A DNA stretch of 64,000 nucleotides from assembly GCF_014773265.1 (NCBI RefSeq), contig NZ_JACWMY010000001.1, forward strand, positions 372,001 through 436,000, in the 5' to 3' direction. Positions within the stretch are counted from its first letter, which is position 1, and the number at the start of each line of letters is the position of its first letter. Of this stretch, positions 29,116 to 38,740 are shown one piece after another. This DNA is from Mucilaginibacter pankratovii (lineage in GTDB: Bacteria > Bacteroidota > Bacteroidia > Sphingobacteriales > Sphingobacteriaceae). Made by a program: the position numbers and the translations under genes. Below the pieces are notes generated by a model that worked only from the letters and a program-made list of their open reading frames with translations, did not search any database and had not been told where the DNA came from.

Positions 29116-29127
29116 CCGTCACCGCTT

Positions 29128-30942
29128 ATGAAAGTCATCATTGCTGAGAAACCGTCCGTCGGGAGAGAGATAGCTAAAGTGTTTGGGGCCACTACAAAAA
29201 AGGATGGTTATATGGAAGGCAAAGGCTATACATTTACCTGGGCTTTCGGGCATCTTTTACAACTGGCCGCACCGCAGGAATATGGCTACTACGGGTGGAA
29301 TGTGCAAAATTTGCCCATGCTGCCGTCGAAATTCAAACTCGCAATCCGCAAGATCAAAACCAAAGACGGGCTTGTAGAAGACCCTGGCGTGCGCAAACAG
29401 CTGGATATTATCAAAGCCTTGTTTGATGAAGCTACGGAGATAATTGTGGCAACGGATGCGGGGCGGGAAGGCGAACTGATCTTCCGTTATATTTATTACT
29501 ACCTTAAATGCAAGAAGCCCTTTAAACGCCTCTGGATCTCGTCGCAAACGGATGCGGCGATAAAAGACGGTTTCCGCAACCTGAAGCCGGGCTCAGATTA
29601 CGATACACTTTTTAATTCGGCACATTGCCGTTCGCAATCCGACTGGCTGGTGGGTATGAATGCCACGCAGGCTTTAAGTTTATCATCCGGCTCCAGGGCT
29701 GTATTATCACTCGGGCGGGTGCAAACCCCTACCCTGGCAATGATATGCGCGCGCTACCTGGAGAACAAGAATTTTGTGCCGCAAACCTATTACCAGGTAG
29801 CTATCCAACCGGATAAGGATGGGCAGGTATTTAAAGCTATCTCAGAAAAGAATTTTAAGACCAGAGAAGAAGCACAAGCGGTGCTGAATTTAGTAGAAGC
29901 TACGGGACTGATAGAAAGCGTGGAAGCCCAACCAAGGAAAGAACCGCCGCCCCTTTTACATGACCTGAGCAGCCTGCAACAGGAAGCCAACAAACGCAAA
30001 GGCTTTACGGCCGACCAAACCCTGAGCCTGCTGCAAAACTTATATGAAAGTAAGTTGGTAACCTACCCGCGTACGGGCAGCCGTTACATAGGCGACGACG
30101 TATTTGCAGAAGTACCCGCGCTCATTGCCAAATTTAACGATCATACGGAGTTTGGTAAACAGGCTGCCTTGTTAGGCGAAATGAAGTTAAACAAGCGTAG
30201 CGTGAATGCCAAGAAGGTAACCGATCACCACGCGATACTGCCCACAGGTGAAACACCCCGAAACCTATCTGCCGACCAGCAGGCTATATATGATATGGTT
30301 GCGGGCCGGATGCTGGAAGCTTTTCATGTGGATTGCATCAAAGAGATCACGAAGATCACAGTGCTATCGGGCTCCAAATTCATCGCAAGCGGTACGGTAA
30401 TCCAAACACCCGGATGGCGCGCGGTATTTAATGACAGAGACGAAGAAAAGAAAGATGAAGAGAATGCTACGCTGCCAAAGGTGACACAGGGAGAGGTACT
30501 CCCCATCACCGATAAAGCACTCCTCGAAAAACAAACCAAACCCAAGCCATTGTATAACGAGGCAAGTTTGCTGAAAGCACTGGAAACAGCCGGCAAAGAG
30601 ATTGACGATGAGGAACTGCGGCAAGCCATGAAAGATAGCGGGCTGGGCACACCAGCCACGCGCGCGGCAATGATAGAAACCCTGCTCAAACGCAATTACA
30701 TCGCCCGCGAAAAGAAGAACCTGGTGCCTACATCAACCGGTCTTTCGGTTTACGAGGTGGTAAAAACCCATCGCATAGCGCAGGCGGAGCTAACCGGCGC
30801 CTGGGAGAAGCGGTTGGAAGAGATCCGTGGCGGTGCTTCGGTAAGCGAATTCCAGGAGGAGATAAAAACCTATACGCGGGCCATCACACAGGAACTGTTG
30901 CTTGCCGGAAAAGGCATGGTATTAACTGAAACCGGCAGGTAA
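29128..30942 (+). CDS. topB: DNA topoisomerase III (type IA)
   Basis: A 604-residue type IA topoisomerase that removes negative supercoils and decatenates via single-strand passage. I start at the ATG at 29128 (MKVIIAEKPSVGREIA); an upstream frame would add 32 residues of non-coding character. The TOPRIM domain (1-150) has the Glu of IIAEKPS and the acidic triad region of TDAGREGELIF. The active-site Tyr is Tyr313 in LVTYPRTGSRYI. The C-terminus has GLGTPATRAAMIETL. No zinc ribbons are seen, so it is slightly shorter than E. coli TopB. It converges with the aspartate kinase gene with a gap of only 4 bp. Confidence 0.95.
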   Translation: MKVIIAEKPSVGREIAKVFGATTKKDGYMEGKGYTFTWAFGHLLQLAAPQEYGYYGWNVQNLPMLPSKFKLAIRKIKTKDGLVEDPGVRKQLDIIKALFDEATEIIVATDAGREGELIFRYIYYYLKCKKPFKRLWISSQTDAAIKDGFRNLKPGSDYDTLFNSAHCRSQSDWLVGMNATQALSLSSGSRAVLSLGRVQTPTLAMICARYLENKNFVPQTYYQVAIQPDKDGQVFKAISEKNFKTREEAQAVLNLVEATGLIESVEAQPRKEPPPLLHDLSSLQQEANKRKGFTADQTLSLLQNLYESKLVTYPRTGSRYIGDDVFAEVPALIAKFNDHTEFGKQAALLGEMKLNKRSVNAKKVTDHHAILPTGETPRNLSADQQAIYDMVAGRMLEAFHVDCIKEITKITVLSGSKFIASGTVIQTPGWRAVFNDRDEEKKDEENATLPKVTQGEVLPITDKALLEKQTKPKPLYNEASLLKALETAGKEIDDEELRQAMKDSGLGTPATRAAMIETLLKRNYIAREKKNLVPTSTGLSVYEVVKTHRIAQAELTGAWEKRLEEIRGGASVSEFQEEIKTYTRAITQELLLAGKGMVLTETGR

Positions 30943-30946
30943 ACCG

Positions 30947-32320
30947 CTACCCCAAAGCCTGGTTTAAAGCGATGATGGCAAGTTTAAACTGATCCCGCGC
31001 TACCAGGAACTGGATATTTACTTTGCGCATAGCCATACCTGTACTAATAATATTGATATCGTTTTTAGCCAGCGCGGCTGTGCTTTTGGCCAAAAGGCCA
31101 GGCTGATCCATATTGGTACCAAGCAGGCAAACCATGGCTACCTCCTCTACACTTACTTTTTCGAATAAACTTTGCAGATCGTCTATCAACCCGGTTACAA
31201 GGTCCTGCTCCCATATCACTATAGAAATGCTGTTGGCGCTGGTTACTTTAAAGGTATAACTAACACTGTGCTTAAAAAACACCTGCATGATCTGCAGATC
31301 GCTGCCTACGTTGCCCACCATCAATGGGTCGTAGATATCAATAAGTAACTGTTGCGCGGTACCGGTGATCACCTCCACGCGCTTTAGTGCAGATATATAA
31401 TCGCGGGTGATAAGTGTACCGGGATGAGATGGTTCGAAGGTATTTTTGATCCTCAGGTGTATCCCATTTATCTCCAGCGGTTTTGATGCTTTTGGGTGGA
31501 TGGCCTCCATACCAACATCCGCTAACTGATCCGCTATATCATAATTAGTGTTGCCAACAGGTTTAACGTTTTCGATACCAACCAATGCCGGGTCGGCAGT
31601 AGATAGATGGTATTCTTTATGAATAATAGCTTCCTGTGGTTTCAGGATCTCGGCTATCTTGCTGAAAGTTACTTCAGAGTATCCCCTGTCAAACTCGCGC
31701 ATAATGCCTTCTGTACCCTTTGTGTAGCCGGTAACAATACATAAACAAGTTTTAAGATTGATGCCCGAGAAAGCATCCTTAATACGTTCATCAATCTTAA
31801 GGGCTCGCTCATCATCAAAGCCGCTCAGGTCTACCAGCCGGGCATTTATACCTTTGCCCAGAAGAATGTTGGTTAATACATAGGCCGAATGCGTTTCGCC
31901 AATGGAGGCGAGAATTTCCCTTGCAGCCTGCAGTACGCCCTCATTCACGTAGCCGGAAGCAAGCATAATGGCGGCGCTTTCTAAATAAGTACGGGCCTTT
32001 GCAACGTGGCCTGTAATAAAGTCATCAGCCTTTGTAACATCCAGCCCCAAGCCGGCATACTCCGCGTTTATTTCCTTAAATCTTTCAACAATATCCGCCA
32101 ACGGTGTTTGGAAATCTGCCCGCGCGGCCACCCTGCCATACACACCCGGTGCTTTGGTCTTTTTATTTTCGAGCAGCAGGTTGGTAACACCCGAAAATGC
32201 AGATACCACAAAAACGCGGTTGTAAAGCGCATCGCCGGTGCGCTCATGAAAAATAATATTATCAATTACTTCTTTCAAGGCACTCATGGAGGTGCCGCCT
32301 ATTTTTTCAACGGTTAACAT
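30947..32320 (-). CDS. Aspartate kinase (AskEct-like type)
   Basis: A 457-residue protein that phosphorylates L-aspartate, the first step towards Lys, Thr, Met and diaminopimelate. The N-terminal signature is VEKIGGTSMS rather than the usual KFGGTSV, a form I recall from ectoine-cluster aspartokinases. The kinase core continues through TGYTKGTEGIMREFDRGYSEVT and KASKPLEI. The last about 140 residues form a regulatory tail of two ACT-type domains (VCLLGTNMDQPGLLAKS). No ectABC or other pathway gene is adjacent. The start is supported by a -7 box 5 nt upstream. It could be a paralogue to a fused ThrA-type enzyme elsewhere. Confidence 0.88.
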   Translation of the reverse strand: MLTVEKIGGTSMSALKEVIDNIIFHERTGDALYNRVFVVSAFSGVTNLLLENKKTKAPGVYGRVAARADFQTPLADIVERFKEINAEYAGLGLDVTKADDFITGHVAKARTYLESAAIMLASGYVNEGVLQAAREILASIGETHSAYVLTNILLGKGINARLVDLSGFDDERALKIDERIKDAFSGINLKTCLCIVTGYTKGTEGIMREFDRGYSEVTFSKIAEILKPQEAIIHKEYHLSTADPALVGIENVKPVGNTNYDIADQLADVGMEAIHPKASKPLEINGIHLRIKNTFEPSHPGTLITRDYISALKRVEVITGTAQQLLIDIYDPLMVGNVGSDLQIMQVFFKHSVSYTFKVTSANSISIVIWEQDLVTGLIDDLQSLFEKVSVEEVAMVCLLGTNMDQPGLLAKSTAALAKNDINIISTGMAMRKVNIQFLVARDQFKLAIIALNQALG

Positions 32321-32325
32321 ACATG

Positions 32326-32333
32326 CGAAACTA
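32326..32333 (-). promoter_or_regulatory. -7-like box directly upstream of the aspartate kinase gene
   Basis: On the minus strand the sequence is TAGTTTCG (TAnnTTYG type), 5 nt from the ATG at 32320. No matching TTG is seen 19-20 nt upstream. It suggests a very short leader or a leaderless transcript. Confidence 0.4.
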
Positions 32334-32402
32334 TTAAATTTTTAGAAAAGCTTTTTACCTCTATTATTTAAAACAATTTTCCGCTCTTTTTATTCACTAA
32401 GT

Positions 32403-32792
32403 ATGATCACAGTAGTAGGTATTTTCAACGAAGAACGCCTGGCCGAAGAAGCAGGCTCGTACCTGTTGGCGAATGAATTCACCAACGAAAACATAGATAT
32501 CCACACCCATGGCAATCATTCGGATGATTATGGCCGGGTAAGCGACTTTTTCAGCCATCTGCTGGATGATGAAAAGCAAGCGGCGCATTTTGCCTCACTC
32601 GGGCGAAACGGCTCCATCGTTACGGTTCATGCTCTATCGACAAGAGAAGCGCAGGAAGCTGCTGACGTATTAAATAATTACGGAGCGATAACTGTTAACG
32701 CCGCTGATGACAGCCCATTGCAAAGCCAGTTGATAGAGCGGATAGTTGATGACGGTAAAAGGCTGAGAGGAAACAAGCCGCTTATTGATTAA
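32403..32792 (+). CDS. Small soluble protein resembling general-stress-protein 17M/YflT domain
   Basis: A 129-residue protein without signal or membrane helix. The opening VVGIFNEERLAEEAGSYLLANEFTNENIDIHTH has the ferredoxin-like pattern of small stress proteins of the 17M/YflT type (a short beta strand, then a helix with alternating charged residues). The middle contains FFSHLLDDEKQA. The C-terminal tail is charged. The likeness is weak, so the name is tentative. It is divergent from the aspartate kinase gene, with an 82-bp gap. Its function is unknown. Confidence 0.6.
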   Translation: MITVVGIFNEERLAEEAGSYLLANEFTNENIDIHTHGNHSDDYGRVSDFFSHLLDDEKQAAHFASLGRNGSIVTVHALSTREAQEAADVLNNYGAITVNAADDSPLQSQLIERIVDDGKRLRGNKPLID

Positions 32793-33027
32793 TTTCGCTG
32801 GCCGCCTTGTCAACATCTGTTGGATTTAGCGCTACAGCCTTTAATCAGACGTTCTTTTTTATCTTCCATTTGAGTTGCTTTAGTTGTTAACCGCTAACGC
32901 TTATATGATACCTTACTTAATCGGCAATGAGGATTGATTTCGGTTTGTAGTAACATGTTATACACCGTTGACCTTAGCTTTAAGCCGTATTTAGCCTATG
33001 ACCCCAAGGGGAGATAGTTCCTTTGTT

Positions 33028-33615
33028 TTAATTGTTTGATTGTTTTTCTGACAGTTCTTTCAGCCTGATTAACCAATTCTTAAGATCTTTACGAACCATA
33101 TTAGGCGCAAAAATTTTCTCCATTTTTGTTTTAGGCCCATTTTGGGATTCGTCTGAAATAACCTTGCAGCCTTCTGCGGTTGGGATAATCATCCATGCAT
33201 TATAAATGGTAATTTTTTTATTATCGGTTTCCCCCAGCCAGGCTACGTTATAAGGAGGTTTGAATTCCTTTATAGTTGACGTGAATTTACCTGCCGGAGA
33301 CCAGATAAAAACACTGGATGAATTAAGCTTACCATCAGGTGAATTTAGCAGCTTAATACCTTCAGCTTTTTTGTTCAATTCCGGCCATTTGGCAGCATTG
33401 ATGAAAATATCCCAAACCACTTGAGGCGAAGCTTTAATGTCTATTTCGTTGTGTATGAAAAAATCAGACTCAGATGGTTTAAACCCTTCCGGCCATTTGA
33501 TTTTATCGGAATAAGGTAAACTTGACTGAACTACTTTTTTGTGTGAATAACATGAGGAAAGTAGCAATGACAGACTCGTTAAGCTAACGATTATAAATAA
33601 TTTTTTTGTTTTCAT
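33028..33615 (-). CDS. SRPBCC-fold lipoprotein
   Basis: A 195-residue lipoprotein (lipobox LLLSSC, Cys22). The remainder fits the SRPBCC/polyketide-cyclase-like fold: an opening strand INNEIDIKASPQVVWDIF-type pattern (HNEIDIKASPQVVWDIFINA), a helix around the WPELN motif, central strands (FIWSPAGKFTSTI) and a long C-terminal helix (LKNWLIRLKELSEKQ). Such domains bind hydrophobic ligands; an extracytoplasmic version is unusual. It lies 49 bp after the SDR gene on the same strand, so the two may be co-transcribed. AT-rich compared with the flanking genes. Confidence 0.75.
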   Translation of the reverse strand: MKTKKLFIIVSLTSLSLLLSSCYSHKKVVQSSLPYSDKIKWPEGFKPSESDFFIHNEIDIKASPQVVWDIFINAAKWPELNKKAEGIKLLNSPDGKLNSSSVFIWSPAGKFTSTIKEFKPPYNVAWLGETDNKKITIYNAWMIIPTAEGCKVISDESQNGPKTKMEKIFAPNMVRKDLKNWLIRLKELSEKQSNN

Positions 33616-33664
33616 TGTATTTGTTGTTTTGATTGTGTGGAATATTTCATTTATAACTTAGTTC

Positions 33665-34438
33665 TTATTGTTGACTGGCTAATTTCTTTTTAATCTTCAT
33701 CATAATACTATCAGGCACAAAACCTGGGAGTTTAGAGTTAAACCAGTTTTGAAAACCAACTACTTTTTTTCCATTCCCTTCCAATAGATGCTTTACACCC
33801 TGTACTGCCACTTCTTTGGGATGCATTGGTTTGGTTTTGTGAAGATTTGTAGATTGCATCTCATTTGTCGTAAAGCCAGTATCTACGGTGCCGGGGTAAA
33901 GAGAAGTAATGGTAACACCAGTGCCGTCTAATTCGGCATCAAGTGTTTCACTAAATGCCTTTACAAAAGCCTTGGTGGCAGAGTAAACAGAAAAATACGG
34001 CATTGGTAAAAATGCAACCACCGATGCCACGTTCATAATTCTGCCAGACTTGCGGCTGACCATATCTTTTGCAAAGAGTTTGGTAAGTACTACCAAACTG
34101 GAAATATTTAATTGAATCATGCTTAGTTCTTCTTCCAATGACGTTTCGGTAAAATTGCCATAGTTGCCTACACCTGCATTATTGACCAGGTGTGTTACCA
34201 ATAAATTTTCCTGTTGCACCTTTTTGTAAAGGTCTTTAGCCGCATTTACATCAGAGAGATCTGCAACAAAATACTGAACCAAAATGCCATACTTGTTTAT
34301 CAGTTCTGCCTGCATTTGCTGCAATTTTGTTTCGGTACGGGCAACCAATATCAGGTTTAAACCTTTGGCTGCTAATTGATTGGCCATTTCATAGCCAATA
34401 CCGGATGATGCGCCGGTGAGCAATATGTATTCTTTCAT
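33665..34438 (-). CDS. Short-chain dehydrogenase/reductase (SDR)
   Basis: A 257-residue classical SDR. It has the NAD(P)-binding TGASSGIG (residues 8-15), the structural NNAG (LVNNAGVGNYG) and the catalytic YSATK with an upstream Ser in NVASVV. The Arg in LVARTE suggests NADPH preference. The C-terminus extends past the fold with a KIKKKLASQQ tail. It is of the general DltE/YqjQ-like type with unknown substrate. It lies between the RND efflux operon and the SRPBCC lipoprotein, all on the same strand. Confidence 0.9.
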   Translation of the reverse strand: MKEYILLTGASSGIGYEMANQLAAKGLNLILVARTETKLQQMQAELINKYGILVQYFVADLSDVNAAKDLYKKVQQENLLVTHLVNNAGVGNYGNFTETSLEEELSMIQLNISSLVVLTKLFAKDMVSRKSGRIMNVASVVAFLPMPYFSVYSATKAFVKAFSETLDAELDGTGVTITSLYPGTVDTGFTTNEMQSTNLHKTKPMHPKEVAVQGVKHLLEGNGKKVVGFQNWFNSKLPGFVPDSIMMKIKKKLASQQ

Positions 34439-34580
34439 GTAGATTAAAATTTATGTTAGTGATTTTTGATTTTTTAAAATGTGTTACTTAATGAGATTTT
34501 TAAAGTTCTTAAAGCGTGTTTTTTACAGTTTCTAAAAAACAGTTATTTCATTTCCATTTATGAGTTCTAATTCAATGATA

Positions 34581-37500
34581 TCAGTCATTTTCGATGCTTG
34601 GGGGTATCAGTTTATACATTACCGGCGTTACTATCCTCGATAGTATAGTGGAACTGATTAAGCCACCTATCAGTACGATAGCTAAGGGCGCAATAAGCGG
34701 GTTAGGATTCAGGGCAATGGGTAGCAGTCCGCAGATTGCCGTTATGGAGGTAAGCACAACCGGCAGAAAGCGGGTTTCGCCGGCCATATGGATCGCCTCA
34801 TCTATGCTATGCCCTTCCGCACGTAACTGGTTGGTAAAATCTACCAGCAGCAGCGAATTTTTAACCTGTATGCCTGATAAGCCGATGAAACCGATGATGG
34901 ATACCAGCGACATGGGGTTGCCGGTTAAAAGCAGAAATACCACGCCACCAAGTACCCCCAGGGGTATGATCGATAGCACAATAATGATCCCTTTGAACGT
35001 TTTAAACTGCAATAGCAAGACCGCGATAAAAAGAAAGGCGCTCAATATAATTACGGAAAGGAAGTTGCCGCCAAGTGTATCGCCTTCTGACTCGGCCTCG
35101 CCGGAAAGCTTGTAATAATAGCCCTGCGGCATCTTTAATTTATTTAACTGCGGAACAACGTCTTTCAAAATATCATTGGCCAGTACATGCTCTTTCGTAA
35201 GCGACGTAACCTTGGCAAACCGGGATTTATTAAAATGGTTGATCGCCGTAGGCGAGGTTTCAAAGGAGATCGTAGCGATCTGGTCTACCAGTACCGGGGT
35301 GCCCTGTACATTATTGACATAAAGTTTTTTGAGTGCATTTAAATTGGAAAACTTGTCCCTGGGCATGGTGATCACTACGTTGCGTGAATCGCCCCGGTCA
35401 TCAATGTAGTCCCCTACGGTTAACCCGGCGACTGCCAGGCGTACCACTTTGTCCACGTCACTGGTCAGGACACCTAAAGTACGGGCCTTTTCTTTATCGA
35501 TCTTGATTTTAACATCCGACTTATAGGTATTGAGTTCGTTGTTGACGAAGAAAGTGCCCGGATGTTTCCTCAGGATATCTTCCACTTTAAATGAAAGGGA
35601 CCGTAAGGTATCCTGGTTTTCACCAAATACTCTTACTACAATATTCGCTTCTATAGGTGTTCCCTGTTCAAAATCTTTGATCTCGATCCTGGCATAAGGG
35701 AAATCGCTGAACTTCTTTCGCAGTCGTTTAATCAGTTCCGTCTTTTCACCGGGACTTGCCTCTTCGCTCAATTGAACGAATACCTGGGCAAAGTCGGGCT
35801 TTACATCCTGCTGGTGTACATTGTAATATATTTGTGGGTTACCCTTACCTACGTTAGAGGTGTAATAGACAATCTCTTTATGCTTTTTCAATTCTCCTTC
35901 TACCAACCTGGTCGCCCGGTCACTTTCGGGGATATCTGCCTGTAATGGCATTTTAATATTGATCAGGAACATCGGCTTTTCGGAAGTTGGGAAAAGCTTA
36001 AATCCGGTTAATGTAAATAGGAAAAAGGCAAGCCCGCTTAAGGCTAATGATATCCCGATAGTGGCTTTAGGCCATTTTAAGGCAAGCGGCATGACGCGGC
36101 TGTAAGATTTGGTCAAAAATCTTTGCAGGTGCTTTAAGAAGAAATTACCCTCACCATGCGTATGCGTTTTTAACATCCGGCTACCCAGGAAAGGTACAAG
36201 CGTTAAAGCTACGATCATGGATGCCAGCACACTGGTCATCACAGCCATCGGCAGGCTACGGATAAATTCACCGGCAATATCGGGTAAGAATGCCAGCGGC
36301 AAAAACGCGATAACCAGCGTTGCGGTACAACCAACAACCGCCGCACCGATCTGTTGCGTTCCTTTGAATATGGCATCCATTCGCGAATGCCCTTCCCTGA
36401 GCCAGCGTTCAATATTCTCCACCACCACAATACTGTCGTCCACCAGTAATCCTAACGCCACCACCAGGCCAACAATACTCAGCTGGTTTAAAGAATAGCC
36501 TAACATGTTTAAGGCAATGAGTCCCAGGGCTAAGGAAAGCGGGATGGAGATCATCACGATGAGCGATGCCCTGAAGCCTAAAGGAAGAAGGGTTACTACC
36601 ACCAGCACGATAGCCAGCCCAAAGTCAAAGCCAAGATGGCCTAAACGTTCGGATACCATATTGGCCTGGTCGAAGTTCTGGACCATGCGGATATTCTCCG
36701 GCAGGGTTTTGCCAAACGCTTCCAATACCGGTAAATATTCTTTCTGAACGCTGGCTATATTCACCTTATCTTTCATTGCCGCTGTAACCAGGATGCAACG
36801 GTGACCGTTTATCCGTGTGATATGGTTCACCGTGCCGTCCTTATAACTTACCGTGGCCACATCTTTCAAATAGATGATCTTACCATTGGCATTATAAATA
36901 ACCGTATTGGCTACATCATCGGTGTTTTTGAATTTGCCGCTGGTTTTTACATTAAACACCTTGCTATCCAGGTTAATGCTACCTCCGGGGATATCCGCAG
37001 CCTCGCTTTGCAAACTACCCATCACCACGTTAAGCGGTATCTTCAGTTGCGCCAGCTTATCCAGCTGCATATCGATGCGAATCTCCTGCTCGGGCATACC
37101 AAAGTATTTCACCTCTTTCAGGTTGGTGATTTTTTCTAACTGCGTTTTTAAGATGTCTGCTTCGTCCCTGAGCATTTTACCGGAAGCATTGTCAGAAACC
37201 AGGGCAACCTGCAACACCTTTACATCCGACGATGAAACCTTTTCTGTTTTGATCAGGTAGATATCCTTGGGAAGTTCGCTGTTCTTTAAAGCATTGATCT
37301 CCGTGGATATTTCCTGGTATTTATTGTCTACACCGTATTTAAACTTTGGCTGGATAACCGCTACGCCGTCTTCTACGGTCGTCAGGATCTTTTCAATATT
37401 TTCCAGGCCGTAAATTTTGTTTTCGATAGGTTTTACCACCTGCTCTTCCATATCCTTCGGACTGGTGCCCGGGTAAATAACCGTAATGATATATTGCGGT

Positions 37501-37625
37501 GCATGCGTGGTCGGGTCTTCCGAACTGGGCATGGTAAACAGCGTAAGTACGCCGACAACTGCCACTAAAAGAAATATGATCAGCGTGAACTGATAGTTCT
37601 TGACTGCAAAATTGGTGATCTTCAT
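34581..37625 (-). CDS. RND-family efflux permease (inner membrane)
   Basis: A 1,014-residue 12-helix proton-driven exporter. The N-terminal helix is YQFTLIIFLLVAVVGVLTLF; two large periplasmic loops follow. The signature of helix 4 contains the proton-relay acids Asp396 and Asp397 (GLLVDDSIVVVEN). The second half has GFIGLSGIQVKNSLLLVDF and ETRFLPVVLTSITAICGLLPIAL. It resembles the AcrB/MdtB group rather than the metal pumps, but the substrate is unknown. Its start is 4 bp after the adaptor stop, so they are tightly coupled. It is the last gene of a TetR-adaptor-TolC-type operon. Confidence 0.94.
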   Translation of the reverse strand: MKITNFAVKNYQFTLIIFLLVAVVGVLTLFTMPSSEDPTTHAPQYIITVIYPGTSPKDMEEQVVKPIENKIYGLENIEKILTTVEDGVAVIQPKFKYGVDNKYQEISTEINALKNSELPKDIYLIKTEKVSSSDVKVLQVALVSDNASGKMLRDEADILKTQLEKITNLKEVKYFGMPEQEIRIDMQLDKLAQLKIPLNVVMGSLQSEAADIPGGSINLDSKVFNVKTSGKFKNTDDVANTVIYNANGKIIYLKDVATVSYKDGTVNHITRINGHRCILVTAAMKDKVNIASVQKEYLPVLEAFGKTLPENIRMVQNFDQANMVSERLGHLGFDFGLAIVLVVVTLLPLGFRASLIVMISIPLSLALGLIALNMLGYSLNQLSIVGLVVALGLLVDDSIVVVENIERWLREGHSRMDAIFKGTQQIGAAVVGCTATLVIAFLPLAFLPDIAGEFIRSLPMAVMTSVLASMIVALTLVPFLGSRMLKTHTHGEGNFFLKHLQRFLTKSYSRVMPLALKWPKATIGISLALSGLAFFLFTLTGFKLFPTSEKPMFLINIKMPLQADIPESDRATRLVEGELKKHKEIVYYTSNVGKGNPQIYYNVHQQDVKPDFAQVFVQLSEEASPGEKTELIKRLRKKFSDFPYARIEIKDFEQGTPIEANIVVRVFGENQDTLRSLSFKVEDILRKHPGTFFVNNELNTYKSDVKIKIDKEKARTLGVLTSDVDKVVRLAVAGLTVGDYIDDRGDSRNVVITMPRDKFSNLNALKKLYVNNVQGTPVLVDQIATISFETSPTAINHFNKSRFAKVTSLTKEHVLANDILKDVVPQLNKLKMPQGYYYKLSGEAESEGDTLGGNFLSVIILSAFLFIAVLLLQFKTFKGIIIVLSIIPLGVLGGVVFLLLTGNPMSLVSIIGFIGLSGIQVKNSLLLVDFTNQLRAEGHSIDEAIHMAGETRFLPVVLTSITAICGLLPIALNPNPLIAPLAIVLIGGLISSTILSRIVTPVMYKLIPPSIEND

Positions 37626-37629
37626 GGCC

Positions 37630-38682
37630 TTACTTAATAATTTTAATAAAAGATTGTTCGTTGAGGTAGGCGCTGTTGGAAACTACGATCTGGTCTATAC
37701 CCTCTAATTTATCTTTGAGGTACACGTTTTCGTTATCAAACTTCAAAATGTTTACCGGTACGCGCTTCACTCTGTTTAATCCTACGGTCGTAAATACAAA
37801 TCCTTTGTTGCCGTCGGCCTCTACCAGCGATGCATATGGAATGACCATGACGCTTTCATCCTGATGGGTGGCTATTTCTGCTTTCCCAAACATGCCCACG
37901 GCAGGCTTCACGCCGTTTAATAGCAGTTTCAGTTCTATCTGGAACGAGCCCAGTTCGCGGTCTGCCGCCTGAGACTTACGGAATACGGTGGCATCAAAAA
38001 TTTGACCGGCATAGCCGTCGAGCGTTACTTTAGCGGTTTGTCCAGGCTTGATGATGGCCCATTCCCGGTCGGTCACACCCACTTTAAGAGAATAACTGTT
38101 ATGTTGCTCGGTTGAATTGATGAGCAGAACCGGCGTTCCTTCTGCAATTACTTCTCCTTCATTCGCTATTTTCTTGCTTACAAAACCGTCAGAAGCAGCA
38201 TATATTTTAGAGTAGCGCTCGTTAAAGGCTGTGGCTTCCATGGCTTTTTTGGCAACATCCAGCGCTGTTTTGGTATTCTGCAATTGTTCCAAAGTGTAAA
38301 CACTGTCTTTGTAAAGATTCAGTGCCCGGCCATAGTCACGTTGTGCCTTTTCTACACCCAAACTGGACTGGGCTAACCCTGCCGAAATTTCGGTGGAATT
38401 GAGGGTTGCCAGCAATTGTCCCTGCTTAAAGGACTGGCCTTCCTGTACCATGATGCGGCTGATCACGCCGCCAATCTTAAAGGCATATTTGGCTTCATCT
38501 TCCGTGCTGACGAGGCCGGTGGCCGTAACGCTGTCAGGCACGCCTAAAACAGAGACCCTGGAAACCTTAACGGAAATAATATCCGGTTCGCCAATTGGAT
38601 TTCCTTCCTTGTGTTTTTCTTTGCAGGAAGCCATTATGGTTAACGCTGCTATGATAATGCTGAATAGTTGTAAGTTTTTCAT
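37630..38682 (-). CDS. RND periplasmic adaptor (membrane fusion) lipoprotein
   Basis: A 350-residue lipoprotein. I start at the ATG at 38680-38682, which puts the lipobox (TIMASC, Cys20) in place; a longer frame would add 29 residues and overlap the tolC gene. The order is the usual one: a lipoyl/biotinyl-like half (FKIGGVISRIMVQEGQSFKQGQLLATL), a short alpha-hairpin (about residues 90-140), the second lipoyl half, a beta-barrel (VKVGVTDREWAIIKPGQTAKV) and a membrane-proximal domain. It bridges the inner-membrane pump to the TolC-like channel. There are 58 bp from the tolC stop and 4 bp to the pump. Confidence 0.93.
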   Translation of the reverse strand: MKNLQLFSIIIAALTIMASCKEKHKEGNPIGEPDIISVKVSRVSVLGVPDSVTATGLVSTEDEAKYAFKIGGVISRIMVQEGQSFKQGQLLATLNSTEISAGLAQSSLGVEKAQRDYGRALNLYKDSVYTLEQLQNTKTALDVAKKAMEATAFNERYSKIYAASDGFVSKKIANEGEVIAEGTPVLLINSTEQHNSYSLKVGVTDREWAIIKPGQTAKVTLDGYAGQIFDATVFRKSQAADRELGSFQIELKLLLNGVKPAVGMFGKAEIATHQDESVMVIPYASLVEADGNKGFVFTTVGLNRVKRVPVNILKFDNENVYLKDKLEGIDQIVVSNSAYLNEQSFIKIIK

Positions 38683-38740
38683 GATTGTTTGTTTTTTTAA
38701 GGTATTCAAGAGCCCTTCGGGGTTTTTCATGATCTTATTT

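Noticed and set aside
28595..29122. Longer cold-shock protein starting at 29122
   Set aside because: The first 23 residues are Cys-rich and unlike the family; the ATG at 29053 gives MGRS and sits right after a perfect -7 box.
29032..29127. Longer topoisomerase III start at 29032
   Set aside because: The added 32 residues are Cys/Pro-rich and precede the conserved MKVIIAEKPS start; the promoter box lies between.
32793..33027. Possible small gene in the gap after the stress-type protein
   Set aside because: Only very short frames (about 19 codons on the minus strand) exist, without motif or promoter.
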